A stretch of 34,033 nucleotides of DNA. Source: an uncultured Bacilli bacterium (GTDB lineage Bacteria; Bacillota_I; Bacilli_A; RFN20; CAG-826). Location of the stretch: NCBI GenBank assembly GCA_944358985.1, contig CALVSI010000011.1:1-34033 (forward strand), in the 5' to 3' direction. The position numbers and the translations under genes are program-made. Below are positions 25,662 to 34,033 of this stretch, in pieces. How positions within the stretch are numbered: the stretch's first letter is position 1; each line of letters starts with the position of its first letter. The notes below the pieces were generated by a model that worked only from the letters and a program-made list of their open reading frames with translations, made no database searches and was not told the DNA's origin.

Positions 25662-26307
25662 AAATATTATTTTGATGGGTCCTCCTGGAGCAGGAAAAGG
25701 TACTCAAGCCAAACGTTTAGTTTCTCAATTTAATCTCATTCATATTTCTACTGGAGATATGTTTAGAGAAGCAATTAAAGAAAATACATCATTAGGTCAA
25801 ATGGCTGCTAGTTACATCAATAGGGGAGATTTAGTTCCTGATGAAGTAACTATTGGAATTGTTAAGGAAAGATTAGCTAAAAAAGACTGTGAAAATGGCT
25901 TCTTATTAGATGGCTTTCCGCGCACAATTGCTCAAGCTGAAGCCTTGAAAAAAATTGGAGAAGAAATCGCACGTCCTATCGATGTTGTTATCAATATCGA
26001 TTGCGATAAAAACGAATTAGTTAGACGTATATCTGGTCGTCGTGTTTGCAAAAATTGTGGTGCTCCTTATCACATTGACACTATGAAACCAAAAGTAGAA
26101 GGTGTTTGTGATATATGTGGCGGACCATTATATCAAAGAAAAGACGATAACAAAGAAGCCTTAGAAGTTCGTTTAGGACACTATATGAATCAAACTAAAC
26201 CATTGTTAGATTATTATAAACATCTTGGTCTATTAAGAAATTTCGATGGTAGTATTGGTTCAGATATATTATTCGATGAATTATCTAAACTAATCTTAGG
26301 TAAGTAA
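25654..26307 (+). CDS. adk: Adenylate kinase
   Basis: 217 residues, the long-LID form. Interconverts ATP + AMP and 2 ADP. The P-loop is GPPGAGKGTQAKRL (9-22); the AMP site and DGFPRT follow. The LID domain has a four-Cys zinc site (C132, C135, C152, C155) as in Gram-positive enzymes. The start overlaps secY by 8 bases, and a GGAGG inside the secY end serves it, indicating translational coupling. Confidence 0.98.
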   Translation: MLKNIILMGPPGAGKGTQAKRLVSQFNLIHISTGDMFREAIKENTSLGQMAASYINRGDLVPDEVTIGIVKERLAKKDCENGFLLDGFPRTIAQAEALKKIGEEIARPIDVVINIDCDKNELVRRISGRRVCKNCGAPYHIDTMKPKVEGVCDICGGPLYQRKDDNKEALEVRLGHYMNQTKPLLDYYKHLGLLRNFDGSIGSDILFDELSKLILGK

Positions 26308-26312
26308 AGTAT

Positions 26313-27086
26313 ATGATTATAATCAAAAGTGAACGTGAAATTGAATTAATGGCGAAAGCTGGAAAAATAGTTGCCAGCGTGTTTAAAAACTTAAAAGACG
26401 AATTAAAACCTGGTGTAACTACTGCTTATTTAAGCAAATTAGCAGAGAAAATTATTCGCGATCAAGGTGCTTATCCAACTTTTAAAGGTTATGGAGGTTT
26501 CCCTGGTGCGATATGCATATCAATTAATGACACTTTGATTCATGGCATTCCAAGTGATGATATCATCTTAAAAGAAGGTGATATTGTCTCCTTGGATGTT
26601 GGTGCAACTTATCAAGGATACTGCGCTGACGCATGTCGAACTTACCCTTGTGGTAAAGTTTCAAAACAAGCCAGCGATTTAATGTTGGTAACCGAACAAT
26701 CATTCTGGTATGGCTTAAAATTTGCAAAGATTGGTAATCATCTTGGTGACATTTCTCATGCGATTCAAGAATATAATGAAAAGCATGGTTATTCGTTACC
26801 TAGAGAATATACTGGTCATGGAATTGGTAGTCATTTACATGAAGATCCATCTATTCCAAATTATGGAAGAGCAGGACATGGTCCTATTTTAGAAGAAGGA
26901 ATGTGTTTAGCTATTGAACCGATGGTTGCTCAAGGTAAACCATACACGAGAGTGTTGCCTGATGAGTGGACAGTTAAAATGAGAGATGGCAAGTTAAGTT
27001 CTCATTATGAAAATACCATCGCATTAACAAAAGATGGAATTAAAGTACTAACAACTTACGAAGGAGAAGAAATTAATAATGTCTAA
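26313..27086 (+). CDS. map: Methionine aminopeptidase, type I
   Basis: 257 residues. Removes the initiator Met from nascent proteins. The five metal ligands are all present: D95, D106, H169, E202 and E233, with H78 as the substrate-binding His. There is no N-terminal zinc extension. The start follows adk by 5 bases, and the last 8 bases overlap infA. Confidence 0.97.
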   Translation: MIIIKSEREIELMAKAGKIVASVFKNLKDELKPGVTTAYLSKLAEKIIRDQGAYPTFKGYGGFPGAICISINDTLIHGIPSDDIILKEGDIVSLDVGATYQGYCADACRTYPCGKVSKQASDLMLVTEQSFWYGLKFAKIGNHLGDISHAIQEYNEKHGYSLPREYTGHGIGSHLHEDPSIPNYGRAGHGPILEEGMCLAIEPMVAQGKPYTRVLPDEWTVKMRDGKLSSHYENTIALTKDGIKVLTTYEGEEINNV

Positions 27087-27300
27087 AGCAGATGTCATCG
27101 AAGTTCAGGCGATTGTAAAAGAAACACTCCCTAATGCGATGTTTAAAGTCGAATTAGTGGATAATAAAATGGTAATATTGGCCACCGTTTCTGGTAAAAT
27201 CCGAATGAATTACATTCGCATCCTACCAGGTGATAGAGTTACCGTTGAAATATCGCCTTATGATTTAACACGGGGCCGAATAACATTTAGATTCAAATAA
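27079..27300 (+). CDS. infA: Translation initiation factor IF-1
   Basis: 73 residues, an S1/OB-fold factor that blocks the A site during initiation. [36 protein letters not shown] and the C-terminal [11 protein letters not shown] are diagnostic. A GGAG inside the end of map and the 8-base overlap point to coupling. Confidence 0.97.
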   Translation: MSKADVIEVQAIVKETLPNAMFKVELVDNKMVILATVSGKIRMNYIRILPGDRVTVEISPYDLTRGRITFRFK

Positions 27301-27321
27301 AAGAAAGTCGAGGAATTATTT

Positions 27322-27435
27322 ATGAAAGTAAGACCCTCAGTCAAACCAATCTGTCCAAAATGTCGTGTGATTAGAAGACATGGTAAAGTCATGGTTATTT
27401 GTTCTAATCCTAAACATAAGCAAAGACAGGGTTAA
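27322..27435 (+). CDS. rpmJ: 50S ribosomal protein L36, zinc-binding form
   Basis: 37 residues beginning [14 protein letters not shown]. The zinc ligands C11, C14, C27 and H32 are all present, so this is the C+ form. GAGG lies 8 bases before the ATG. Placement between infA and rpsM is canonical. Confidence 0.98.
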   Translation: MKVRPSVKPICPKCRVIRRHGKVMVICSNPKHKQRQG

Positions 27436-27455
27436 TTAGGAGGTAAGAATATTTT

Positions 27456-27830
27456 ATGGCACGTATTGTTGGTGTAGATATTCCAAATGATAAACACATT
27501 GTTATCGCTTTAACTTATATTTACGGCATTGGTAAAACAACTGCAAAAAAAATCTTAAAAGATGCAGGTGTTGAAGAAACTATTGTTGTAAAAAATTTAA
27601 GTGATGAACAATTTAACGCAATTCGTAATGAATTAGCAAAATATAAAGTTGAAGGTGATCTTAGAAGAGAAGTCGCTTTGAACATTAAAACATTACAAGA
27701 AATTGGCTGTTATCGTGGCATTCGTCATCGTCGTGGACTTCCTGTACGCGGTCAAAGAACAAAAACTAACGCACGTACAAGAAAAGGTCCAGCAAAGACA
27801 ATTGCTAATAAGAAAAAGGCCACTCAATAG
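27456..27830 (+). CDS. rpsM: 30S ribosomal protein S13
   Basis: 124 residues, standard. [33 protein letters not shown] and the C-terminal [20 protein letters not shown] are diagnostic. It contacts P-site tRNA and the subunit bridge. TTAGGAGG precedes the start; TAG stop. Confidence 0.99.
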   Translation: MARIVGVDIPNDKHIVIALTYIYGIGKTTAKKILKDAGVEETIVVKNLSDEQFNAIRNELAKYKVEGDLRREVALNIKTLQEIGCYRGIRHRRGLPVRGQRTKTNARTRKGPAKTIANKKKATQ

Positions 27831-27849
27831 TTGAAAGGAGGAAAATAAA

Positions 27850-28251
27850 ATGGCTGGTAGTAAAAAAACTTCAAGCAAAATAAGAAAAAAGAAAATTAAA
27901 CGCTCGTTTACGCATGGCGTTGCTCACATCCATTCCACTTTCAATAATACGATTGTGACAATTTCTGATGAAAAGGGCAATGTTATTTCTTGGTCAAGTG
28001 CGGGTGCACTAGGTTATAAAGGTAGTAAAAAATCTACTCCATTTGCTGCACAACAAGCAGCAGAAGCTTGTGGTAAAGTCGCTTTTGATCAAGGCATTAG
28101 ACAAATAGATGTTGATGTTAAAGGTCCAGGTCCAGGTCGTGATGGTGCTATCCGTTCACTAGAAGTCGCGGGTTTAAAAATCTTATCAATTACAGATTCA
28201 ACCCCAATTCCACATAATGGTTGCCGTCCACCAAAAAGACCACGTCGTTAA
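27850..28251 (+). CDS. rpsK: 30S ribosomal protein S11
   Basis: 133 residues, standard. [37 protein letters not shown] and the C-terminal [15 protein letters not shown] are diagnostic of this platform protein. AAAGGAGG precedes the ATG. Confidence 0.99.
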   Translation: MAGSKKTSSKIRKKKIKRSFTHGVAHIHSTFNNTIVTISDEKGNVISWSSAGALGYKGSKKSTPFAAQQAAEACGKVAFDQGIRQIDVDVKGPGPGRDGAIRSLEVAGLKILSITDSTPIPHNGCRPPKRPRR

Positions 28252-28266
28252 TAGGGAGGAAAAAAT

Positions 28267-29235
28267 ATGGTTAAATTACCTGATCCATTTGAAAAATTTG
28301 AAATTACTCACGCCGATTATGACGGAAACGAAAACTATGGTCGTTTTGTTATCGAACCATTAGGTCGTGGATTTGGTTTAACAGTTGGTAATGCTTTAAG
28401 ACGTGTTTTGCTTTCTTCTTTACCAGGAGCTAGTATTTACGCTGTTGAAATTGAAGGAGCTAGACATGAATTTTCTGCTTTGCCAGGTGTCGAAGAAGAT
28501 GCTGCAACTATCATCTTAAATTTAAAAGATTTGATTTTAAAAATTGATAGTTCAATTGAAGATTCTAAACGTTTAACAATTGATGTCGCCGGTCCAAAAC
28601 AAGTTACTGGTGCTGATATTGTTTGTCCGACTGGTGTCACAATTGTAAATCCAGAAGTAGTTATTGCTAATGTTTGCGATGGTGGCAATTTAAAAATTAC
28701 TTTATATGTTCGTAATGGACGAGGCTTTGTTACTGATGAAATGAATAAAACACTTCATCACAATATGCCAGTTGGTGTAATTGCTACTGATAGTAATTAT
28801 TCACCAATCGTCAAAGTATCATATAATGTTGAACCTGCTCGTGTTGGTCATGATTCTAGATTTGATCGTCTTATTTTGGAAGTTCAAACTAATGGTTCTT
28901 GTACACCTCAATCTGCTTTAGCACTAGCAGCAAAAATCTTAGTGGATCATTTTAGTAAATATCTTGATTTAGAAAATACAACTAGAGACATTAATATTGA
29001 AAAAGAAGAAGTCCATCAAGAAGAAAACAAATATGAAAATGTTATGATTGAAGAATTAGATCTTTCTGTCCGTTCTTATAACTGTTTAAAAAGAGGCGGA
29101 ATCCAAACTGTCTTAGAATTAACAGATAAGACCGAAGAAGAAATGATGAAATTTAAAAATCTTGGCAAAAAATCATTAAAAGAAATCAAAGAAAAACTCG
29201 CTCAATTGGGCTTGTCTTTCAAGAGTTTTGAATAA
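28267..29235 (+). CDS. rpoA: RNA polymerase alpha subunit
   Basis: 322 residues. The N-terminal dimerisation and assembly domain (about 1-230) has GRGFGLTVGNALRRVLLSSL; the C-terminal domain (about 255-320) has LDLSVRSYNCLKRGGI and FKNLGKKSLKEIKEKL, which contact UP elements and activators. Both domains are intact. AGGGAGG precedes the ATG. Canonical location between rpsK and rplQ. Confidence 0.99.
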   Translation: MVKLPDPFEKFEITHADYDGNENYGRFVIEPLGRGFGLTVGNALRRVLLSSLPGASIYAVEIEGARHEFSALPGVEEDAATIILNLKDLILKIDSSIEDSKRLTIDVAGPKQVTGADIVCPTGVTIVNPEVVIANVCDGGNLKITLYVRNGRGFVTDEMNKTLHHNMPVGVIATDSNYSPIVKVSYNVEPARVGHDSRFDRLILEVQTNGSCTPQSALALAAKILVDHFSKYLDLENTTRDINIEKEEVHQEENKYENVMIEELDLSVRSYNCLKRGGIQTVLELTDKTEEEMMKFKNLGKKSLKEIKEKLAQLGLSFKSFE

Positions 29236-29254
29236 TAATTAAGGAGGAAAAACC

Positions 29255-29662
29255 ATGCCTGCACAAGGAAGAAGAAATGTTCATGGTAAAGCTGGTGTTA
29301 GATTTAAAGCTGCTTATACCAAAAGTAAATACAAAAACATGCTCCGCAATAATGTTTCTGAACTAATTGCTCATGAACATATCACTGTCACCAGTGGTGT
29401 TGCAAAAGATTTAATTTCTCTCACTGAGAAAATGGTCTCCTTAACAAAAAAAGAAGATCAAGTTCATGCTAAACGTTTGGCTATGCAAACATTAAGAAAC
29501 ATTTATGTTGACGCTGATAAAAAAGTTACAGTGTTAGATAAATTGTTCGATGATATTGGTCCTCGCTTTAAAGATGTTAATGGAGGAAGTGTTGTTACCT
29601 ACAAGGTCGAAAATAGACGTGGTGATAACGCGAATTGTGTCTTAATTGCTTTTAGCAAATAA
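29255..29662 (+). CDS. rplQ: 50S ribosomal protein L17
   Basis: 135 residues, a little longer than Bacillus L17 (about 120). NVSELIAHEHITVTSGVAK and LFDDIGPRFKDVNGG are typical. AAGGAGG precedes the start. It is the last gene of the superoperon, followed by a terminator. The cbiO/ecf, truA and rplM-rpsI genes that often follow in Bacillota are absent here. Confidence 0.98.
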   Translation: MPAQGRRNVHGKAGVRFKAAYTKSKYKNMLRNNVSELIAHEHITVTSGVAKDLISLTEKMVSLTKKEDQVHAKRLAMQTLRNIYVDADKKVTVLDKLFDDIGPRFKDVNGGSVVTYKVENRRGDNANCVLIAFSK

Positions 29663-29683
29663 GATTTTTAAATTAAATTTATG

Positions 29684-29712
29684 AAAGAGGTTGCAAAACC
29701 TCTTTTTTAATA
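29684..29712 (+). terminator. Terminator of the ribosomal superoperon
   Basis: A 9-bp stem AAAGAGGTT/AACCTCTTT (29684-29692, 29697-29705) with loop GCAA, followed by a T-run. Confidence 0.92.
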
Positions 29713-29720
29713 ATTTAAAA

Positions 29721-29749
29721 TTGTTATTATATGATTTTTTGCATATAAT
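29721..29749 (+). promoter_or_regulatory. Promoter of the hydrogenase operon
   Basis: TTGTTA (29721-29726), a 17-base spacer and consensus TATAAT (29744-29749), 30 bases before the hydC ATG. It stands right after the ribosomal terminator. Confidence 0.85.
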
Positions 29750-29766
29750 AATAACTAGTTATTATT
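29747..29766 (+). promoter_or_regulatory. Perfect 20-bp palindrome at the hydrogenase promoter
   Basis: AATAATAACTAGTTATTATT is a perfect palindrome with no spacer. It overlaps the last bases of the -10 and the expected start site, an ideal repressor position, and ends just before GGAGG (29768-29772). No regulator is identified. Confidence 0.6.
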
Positions 29767-29779
29767 TGGAGGTTTTAAA

Positions 29780-30271
29780 ATGGCCAAATTACAAGGACAT
29801 GCCCAAGAATTAATTAAAGAAATTGTTAATCGTTATAAAGACGAACCAACGCCTTTAATGATGATATTGGAAGCAATTCAAAACGAATATGGTTATATTC
29901 CTTTGGAAGTGCAAGAATTATTAAGTGAATTATTAAATATACCTGTTTCAGAGATTTATGGTGTCGTTACATTTTATTCATTTTTCTCTTTAACTCCAAA
30001 AGGTAAATATGTTATCGGTGTTTGTTTAGGCACTGCCTGTTATGTTAAAGGTTCACAAAGAGTGATGGATAAATTTAGTGAACTTTTAAATATTAAACCG
30101 GGTCAAACAACAAAAGATGGTTTATTTACTCTCGATGCTTTAAGATGTATTGGAGCTTGTGGAATTGCACCGGCAATTTCTATAAATGGTAAAGTATATC
30201 CTAAAGTAGAAGAATCAAAAGTCGCTTCTATTATTCAAGAATATCGCGATTTAGAAACCAAAGGAGCATAG
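29780..30271 (+). CDS. hydC: NuoE-like subunit of NAD-linked [FeFe] hydrogenase
   Basis: 163 residues, thioredoxin-like ferredoxin of the NuoE/HydC/HndA type. It carries one [2Fe-2S] cluster with C82 and C87 (CLGTAC) and C123 and C127 (CIGAC). It would shuttle electrons next to the flavin subunit in the cytoplasmic complex. The N-terminal helical bundle with EYGYIPLEVQELLS and VVTFYSFFSLTPKGKY is typical. TTTGGAGG precedes the ATG; hydB starts 2 bases after the TAG stop. Confidence 0.95.
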   Translation: MAKLQGHAQELIKEIVNRYKDEPTPLMMILEAIQNEYGYIPLEVQELLSELLNIPVSEIYGVVTFYSFFSLTPKGKYVIGVCLGTACYVKGSQRVMDKFSELLNIKPGQTTKDGLFTLDALRCIGACGIAPAISINGKVYPKVEESKVASIIQEYRDLETKGA

Positions 30272-30273
30272 TT

Positions 30274-32148
30274 ATGGCGGATATTATTAAAAATGTTGAA
30301 CAATTACAAGATAAAATAAAACATTGTACAGAATGCTTAAACAATAAAATTAATGGTAAAGATGGTAAACGCCATATCGTTGTTTGTGGTGGTACAGGAT
30401 GTTTGTCAAGTGATTCAAAAGAAATTGTTGAAACTTTACAAAAATTAATAGATGAAAATAATTTAAATGATAAAGTGACAGTTAATATGGTTGGTTGCTT
30501 TGGATTTTGTAGTCAAGGGCCATTTGTGAAAATCTATCCAGAAGATCGTTTATATCATGCAGTTAAAGTGAGTGATTGTGAAAAAATTATTCAAGAAGAT
30601 ATTTTAAATGGTAATTGTATTGAAGAATTATTATATGAAGATCCTCAAACTCATAAAAAAGTCGAAAAGCAAGATGATATAAACTTTTATAAAAAGCAAA
30701 TGCGTATTGCTTTGCATGGGTGTTCATTAATCAATCCAGAAGTTTTAGATGAAGCGATGGGATATGATGCTTTTAAAGCGTTAATTAAAGTTTTAACTAT
30801 GGATCGCCAAGCTGTTATCGATGAAATTTTAGCTAGTGGATTAAGAGGTCGCGGTGGTGGAGGATTCCCAACTGGAAGAAAATGGCAATTTGCCTACGAC
30901 CAACAAAGCGATGAAAAATATGTTGTTTGTAATGGGGATGAAGGTGACCCAGGTGCGTTTATGGATCGTTCCATTTTAGAAGGCAATCCCGTTAGCGTTA
31001 TTGAAGGCATGATGATTGCAGGTTATGCAATCGGAGCAAAAAATGGTTATTTTTATGTTCGTGCTGAATATCCAATTGCTGTTAAACGTTTACAAATTGC
31101 TATCGATGAAATGCGTGCTTGTGGATTATTAGGCAAAAACATTTTAGGAAGTGATTTTTCTTTTGATTGTCACATTCGTTTAGGAGCTGGTGCTTTTGTT
31201 TGTGGTGAGGAAACTGCACTTTTAAATTCAATAGAAGGTAAAAGAGGTATGCCACGTCCACGTCCACCTTTTCCCGCTGTGAAAGGTTTATGGGGCAAAC
31301 CATCAATTATTAATAATGTTGAAACCTTAGCGGATGTTCCATATATTATCCGTATTGGTGGAAAAGAATTTGCAAAAATAGGTACCGAAAAATCCAAAGG
31401 TACAAAGGTTTTTGCTCTTGGTGGAAAAGTTAATAATGTAGGTCTTGTTGAAGTTCCAATGGGCACAACATTAAGAGAATTAATTTTTGATATTGGCGGA
31501 GGCATTCCAAATAATAAACATTTCAAAGCTATTCAAACAGGTGGTCCTTCTGGTGGATGTTTAACTGAAAAAGATTTGGATGTCCCAATTGATTATGATT
31601 CTTTAATTGCCCGTGGTTCTATGATGGGATCAGGTGGTGCGATTGTTATGGATGAAGACAATTGTATGGTGGATGTTGCAAAATTTTATTTAGAATTTAT
31701 TTGTGATGAATCGTGTGGTAAATGTTCACCATGCCGTATTGGCACTAAAAGAATGTTAGAAATTTTAACAAAAATAACTAAAGGAAAAGGAACTTTACAA
31801 GATTTAGATGATTTATATGATTTAGCTACTACAACTAAAAATAATTCGTTGTGTGGTCTTGGTCAAACCGCTGCTAACCCAGTATTTTCAACAATGGCCA
31901 ATTTTAAAGACGAATATGTTGCTCACGTCACTGATAAAGTATGTAAAGCCCATGTTTGTAAGGCAATGACATCATATGTTATTGATCCAAATAAATGTAA
32001 AAAATGTTCACTTTGCTCTAGAAATTGTCCAGTTAGTGCGATAAGCGGTGAAGTTGGAAAAACTCCCTATGTTATTGATCAAAGTAAATGTATTAAATGT
32101 GGAGCTTGTATGTCGAGCTGTCGTTTCGGTGCAATTAGCAAAAGATAG
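30274..32148 (+). CDS. hydB: NuoF-like flavoprotein subunit of NAD-linked [FeFe] hydrogenase
   Basis: 624 residues; oxidises NAD(P)H at FMN and splits electrons to iron-sulfur chains. Domains in order: N-terminal thioredoxin-like [2Fe-2S] domain (C38, C43, C75, C79); FMN/NADH domain with GRGGGGFPTG (192-201) and NGDEGDPGAFMDR (220-232); [4Fe-4S] site C481, C484, C487, C527; and a C-terminal two-cluster ferredoxin domain (CKKCSLCSRNCP and CIKCGACMSSCR). This full layout matches HydB/HndC of electron-bifurcating hydrogenases. NAD versus NADP preference cannot be decided. GGAG near the hydC end acts as ribosome site. Confidence 0.96.
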   Translation: MADIIKNVEQLQDKIKHCTECLNNKINGKDGKRHIVVCGGTGCLSSDSKEIVETLQKLIDENNLNDKVTVNMVGCFGFCSQGPFVKIYPEDRLYHAVKVSDCEKIIQEDILNGNCIEELLYEDPQTHKKVEKQDDINFYKKQMRIALHGCSLINPEVLDEAMGYDAFKALIKVLTMDRQAVIDEILASGLRGRGGGGFPTGRKWQFAYDQQSDEKYVVCNGDEGDPGAFMDRSILEGNPVSVIEGMMIAGYAIGAKNGYFYVRAEYPIAVKRLQIAIDEMRACGLLGKNILGSDFSFDCHIRLGAGAFVCGEETALLNSIEGKRGMPRPRPPFPAVKGLWGKPSIINNVETLADVPYIIRIGGKEFAKIGTEKSKGTKVFALGGKVNNVGLVEVPMGTTLRELIFDIGGGIPNNKHFKAIQTGGPSGGCLTEKDLDVPIDYDSLIARGSMMGSGGAIVMDEDNCMVDVAKFYLEFICDESCGKCSPCRIGTKRMLEILTKITKGKGTLQDLDDLYDLATTTKNNSLCGLGQTAANPVFSTMANFKDEYVAHVTDKVCKAHVCKAMTSYVIDPNKCKKCSLCSRNCPVSAISGEVGKTPYVIDQSKCIKCGACMSSCRFGAISKR

Positions 32149-32159
32149 GAGATAGGTAA

Positions 32160-33935
32160 ATGGCAAAAGTAAATATTAAAATTGAAGGTCATCCATATCA
32201 AGTTGAATCAGGAATGACTATTTTACAAGCCGCGAAAGCTTGTGGTTATAATATTCCAAGTCTTTGTTCTTTTATGGACGGAAGATGTTCGCTTGCATCA
32301 TGTCGTGTATGTTTAGTTGAAGTTAAAGGTGCACGTGGTTTAGTTGCTAGTTGTGTTTATCCAGTTAATGAAGGAATGGAAATATCAATATCTAGTCAAA
32401 AAGCTGTCGAAGCAAGAAGAAGCAGTGTGGAGTTGTTATTATCTAATCATCATAAAAACTGTTTACAATGTGAAAAAAATGGTAAATGTGAACTTCTAGA
32501 AGTATCAAAAATGGTTGGTGCTCGTGAAGGAAAATATATTGGTGATATGACGCCTGCTACTTATGATGAATTAGCTCCAGGTCTAATTCGTGATACTTCC
32601 AAATGTATTTTGTGCGGCCGTTGTATTGAAACATGCAAAGCTTTACAAGGAATTGGAATATTAGGTTTCGAAAATAGAGGTTTTAAAACCATTGTTTCTC
32701 CAACTCAAAATCGTTCTTTTGCAAAATCTCCATGTATTCAATGCGGACAATGTGTCTTAGTTTGTCCAACTGGCGCATTAATGGAACATAGTGAAATTGA
32801 TCGAGTTGATTTAGCTATTAAACAAGGCAAATATGTTATTTGTCAAGTTGCTCCTGCGGTTAGAGCGGCAATTGGAGAAGAATTTGATGAAAAAATTGGC
32901 ACTCCTGTAACAGATAAAATGTTTGCGGCTCTTCATCGTTTAGGATTTTATCGTGTTTTCGATGTTAATTTTGGTGCAGATTTAACAATTATGGAAGAGG
33001 CTAACGAATTAATTGAAAGAATTAAACACAATGGAGTTTTGCCTCAACTTACATCATGTTCACCAGGTTGGGTTAATTATTTAGAGTATTATTATCCTGA
33101 ACTAATTAAATATCTTTCAACTTGTAAATCTCCTCATCAAATGCAAGGAGCGATAATTAAATCATATTATGCAGAAAAAAATGGTATCGATCCCAAAGAC
33201 ATATTTGTTGTTTCAATAATGCCATGTACCGCTAAAAAATATGAAAAAACTCGTCCAGGTCAAGAATCTAAAGATGGTTTAAAAGATGTTGATGCTGTTT
33301 TAACTACTCGCGAATTAGCTAAAATGATTAAAAGAAGTGGTATTAATTGGAAAAGATTGCCTGATAATGATAAACCAGATGATGATTTGCTCGGTCAATA
33401 CAGCGGAGCTGGTGTCATTTTTGGTGTTACTGGAGGTGTTATGGAAGCAGCTTTAAGAACAGCTTATAAAACATTGACAGGAAAAGAGCATCCATTAATC
33501 GAGTTTAAAGAAGTACGTGGATTACAAGGTGTTCGTGATGCTTCTATAAATATTGATGGTAAAATTATCAAAGTAGCGATTGCTTCTGGTATGAAAAACG
33601 CTAAAATCTTGTTAGAAGAAATTAAGCAAGGAAAATCACCATATGCATTTATTGAGATTATGGGTTGTCCAGGTGGATGTATTAATGGTGGCGGTCAACC
33701 ATATGTTAAACCGATGTTTTTGCCTAATGAAGATGACGATATTTTGTCAACATATGTAAGCAAAAGAGCAAGTGTTTTATATAGCGAAGATGAAAGACAA
33801 ACTATTCGTCAATCTCATAATAATCCTGACATTATTCGTTTATATTCTGATTATTTAGATAAACCAGGAAGTGAAAAGGCGGAAGAATTGTTACACACAT
33901 TTTATAATGATAAACGAGAAAAATATCCAAATTAG
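32160..33935 (+). CDS. hydA: [FeFe] hydrogenase catalytic subunit
   Basis: 591 residues, cytoplasmic; reduces protons to H2. Clusters in order: [2Fe-2S] with C36, C48, C51, C65; His-ligated [4Fe-4S] with H97, C101, C104, C110; two [4Fe-4S] with C149/152/155/159 and C192/195/198/202; then the H-cluster domain. L1 is TSCSPGW (298-304), L2 is MPCTAKKYE (354-362) and L3 is EIMGCPGGCINGGGQP with C503 and C507. Proton-path glutamates in MEEANE (278-283) are present. In the second Cys position of L1 there is Ser301. There is no signal peptide. A GGAGATAGG site precedes the ATG. The small-subunit-like C-terminus is present, ending in LLHTFYNDK. Confidence 0.96.
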   Translation: MAKVNIKIEGHPYQVESGMTILQAAKACGYNIPSLCSFMDGRCSLASCRVCLVEVKGARGLVASCVYPVNEGMEISISSQKAVEARRSSVELLLSNHHKNCLQCEKNGKCELLEVSKMVGAREGKYIGDMTPATYDELAPGLIRDTSKCILCGRCIETCKALQGIGILGFENRGFKTIVSPTQNRSFAKSPCIQCGQCVLVCPTGALMEHSEIDRVDLAIKQGKYVICQVAPAVRAAIGEEFDEKIGTPVTDKMFAALHRLGFYRVFDVNFGADLTIMEEANELIERIKHNGVLPQLTSCSPGWVNYLEYYYPELIKYLSTCKSPHQMQGAIIKSYYAEKNGIDPKDIFVVSIMPCTAKKYEKTRPGQESKDGLKDVDAVLTTRELAKMIKRSGINWKRLPDNDKPDDDLLGQYSGAGVIFGVTGGVMEAALRTAYKTLTGKEHPLIEFKEVRGLQGVRDASINIDGKIIKVAIASGMKNAKILLEEIKQGKSPYAFIEIMGCPGGCINGGGQPYVKPMFLPNEDDDILSTYVSKRASVLYSEDERQTIRQSHNNPDIIRLYSDYLDKPGSEKAEELLHTFYNDKREKYPN

Positions 33936-33954
33936 TGATAATATTTAAATTCTT

Positions 33955-34006
33955 TAAAAAAGGGGCTGTTCGAAAACCTAAAAGGTGAATGACAGCTCTT
34001 TTTATT
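33955..34006 (+). terminator. Terminator of the hydrogenase operon
   Basis: AAAAAGGGGCTGT pairs with ACAGCTCTTTTT (arms near 33957-33969 and 33992-34003), with one G-T wobble and one unpaired G, followed by TTATTA. An inner arm ACCT/AGGT extends the hairpin. The 27 bases after it hold nothing recognisable. Confidence 0.8.
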
Positions 34007-34033
34007 ATGTAAAAGAGATGAAATCGTAAGAAA

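Noticed and set aside
33955-34006. Inverted repeat end of an insertion sequence beginning at the window edge
   Set aside because: GGGGCTGTT looks IS-like, but the matching arm only 30 bases away plus a T-tract makes a terminator hairpin; no transposase is visible.

Overview
The window looks like a low-GC, AT-rich Bacillota chromosome, close to the Erysipelotrichia/Mollicutes side of the Bacilli and probably from a gut anaerobe. The reasons are the canonical S10-spc-alpha ribosomal gene order with Gram-positive signatures (zinc-type S14 and L36, four-cysteine adenylate kinase), two CIRCE operators at hsp20, a bile-salt-hydrolase-type enzyme, a trimeric NAD-linked [FeFe] hydrogenase, and no rpmD (L30). 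Trp is encoded by TGG and no gene is interrupted by TGA, so the standard code applies. However, TGA is used as a stop only once, by one small unknown gene.

Bases 1-8010 are a mosaic of single genes and short operons on both strands: a DUF308/HdeD-like membrane protein, a Y-family polymerase with a YolD-like partner, tRNA-Ala(CGC), a HipB-like repressor whose toxin gene appears deleted to a 28-codon stub, a PnuC-type vitamin transporter, a small unknown protein, hsp20 under dual CIRCE control, a choloylglycine hydrolase family enzyme, a membrane protein fused to a DUF2188-like domain, and a GT2 glycosyltransferase.

Bases 8076-14543 are all on the + strand: an M6-type metalloprotease lipoprotein, a small kinase-like protein that seems to lack the DFG aspartate, PRPP synthetase, then queT-tgt-queA-queH. 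The last four make a preQ1 salvage and queuosine-tRNA pathway. A pseudoknot-capable leader before queT looks like a preQ1 riboswitch.

Bases 14650-29705 are one long ribosomal superoperon, rpsJ to rplQ, with secY, adk, map, infA, rpmJ and rpoA. It has a textbook promoter, a GC-rich structured leader, strong Shine-Dalgarno sites before most genes and a hairpin terminator. Several ribosomal proteins carry unusual low-complexity terminal tails.

Bases 29721-34006 are a separate transcription unit, hydC-hydB-hydA, with its own promoter, a perfect 20-bp palindrome over the -10/start region, and a terminator. It would couple NADH (and probably ferredoxin) oxidation to H2 production. The maturation genes hydEFG are not in the window.

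No CRISPR array, rRNA, complete insertion sequence or prophage was seen, and there is no gene-free stretch above 300 bases. The most useful leads are the preQ1 leader with a possible ATT start for queT, the dual CIRCE, the hydrogenase operator, the truncated hipBA locus, the kinase-like protein beside the M6 lipoprotein, and the ribosomal protein tails.
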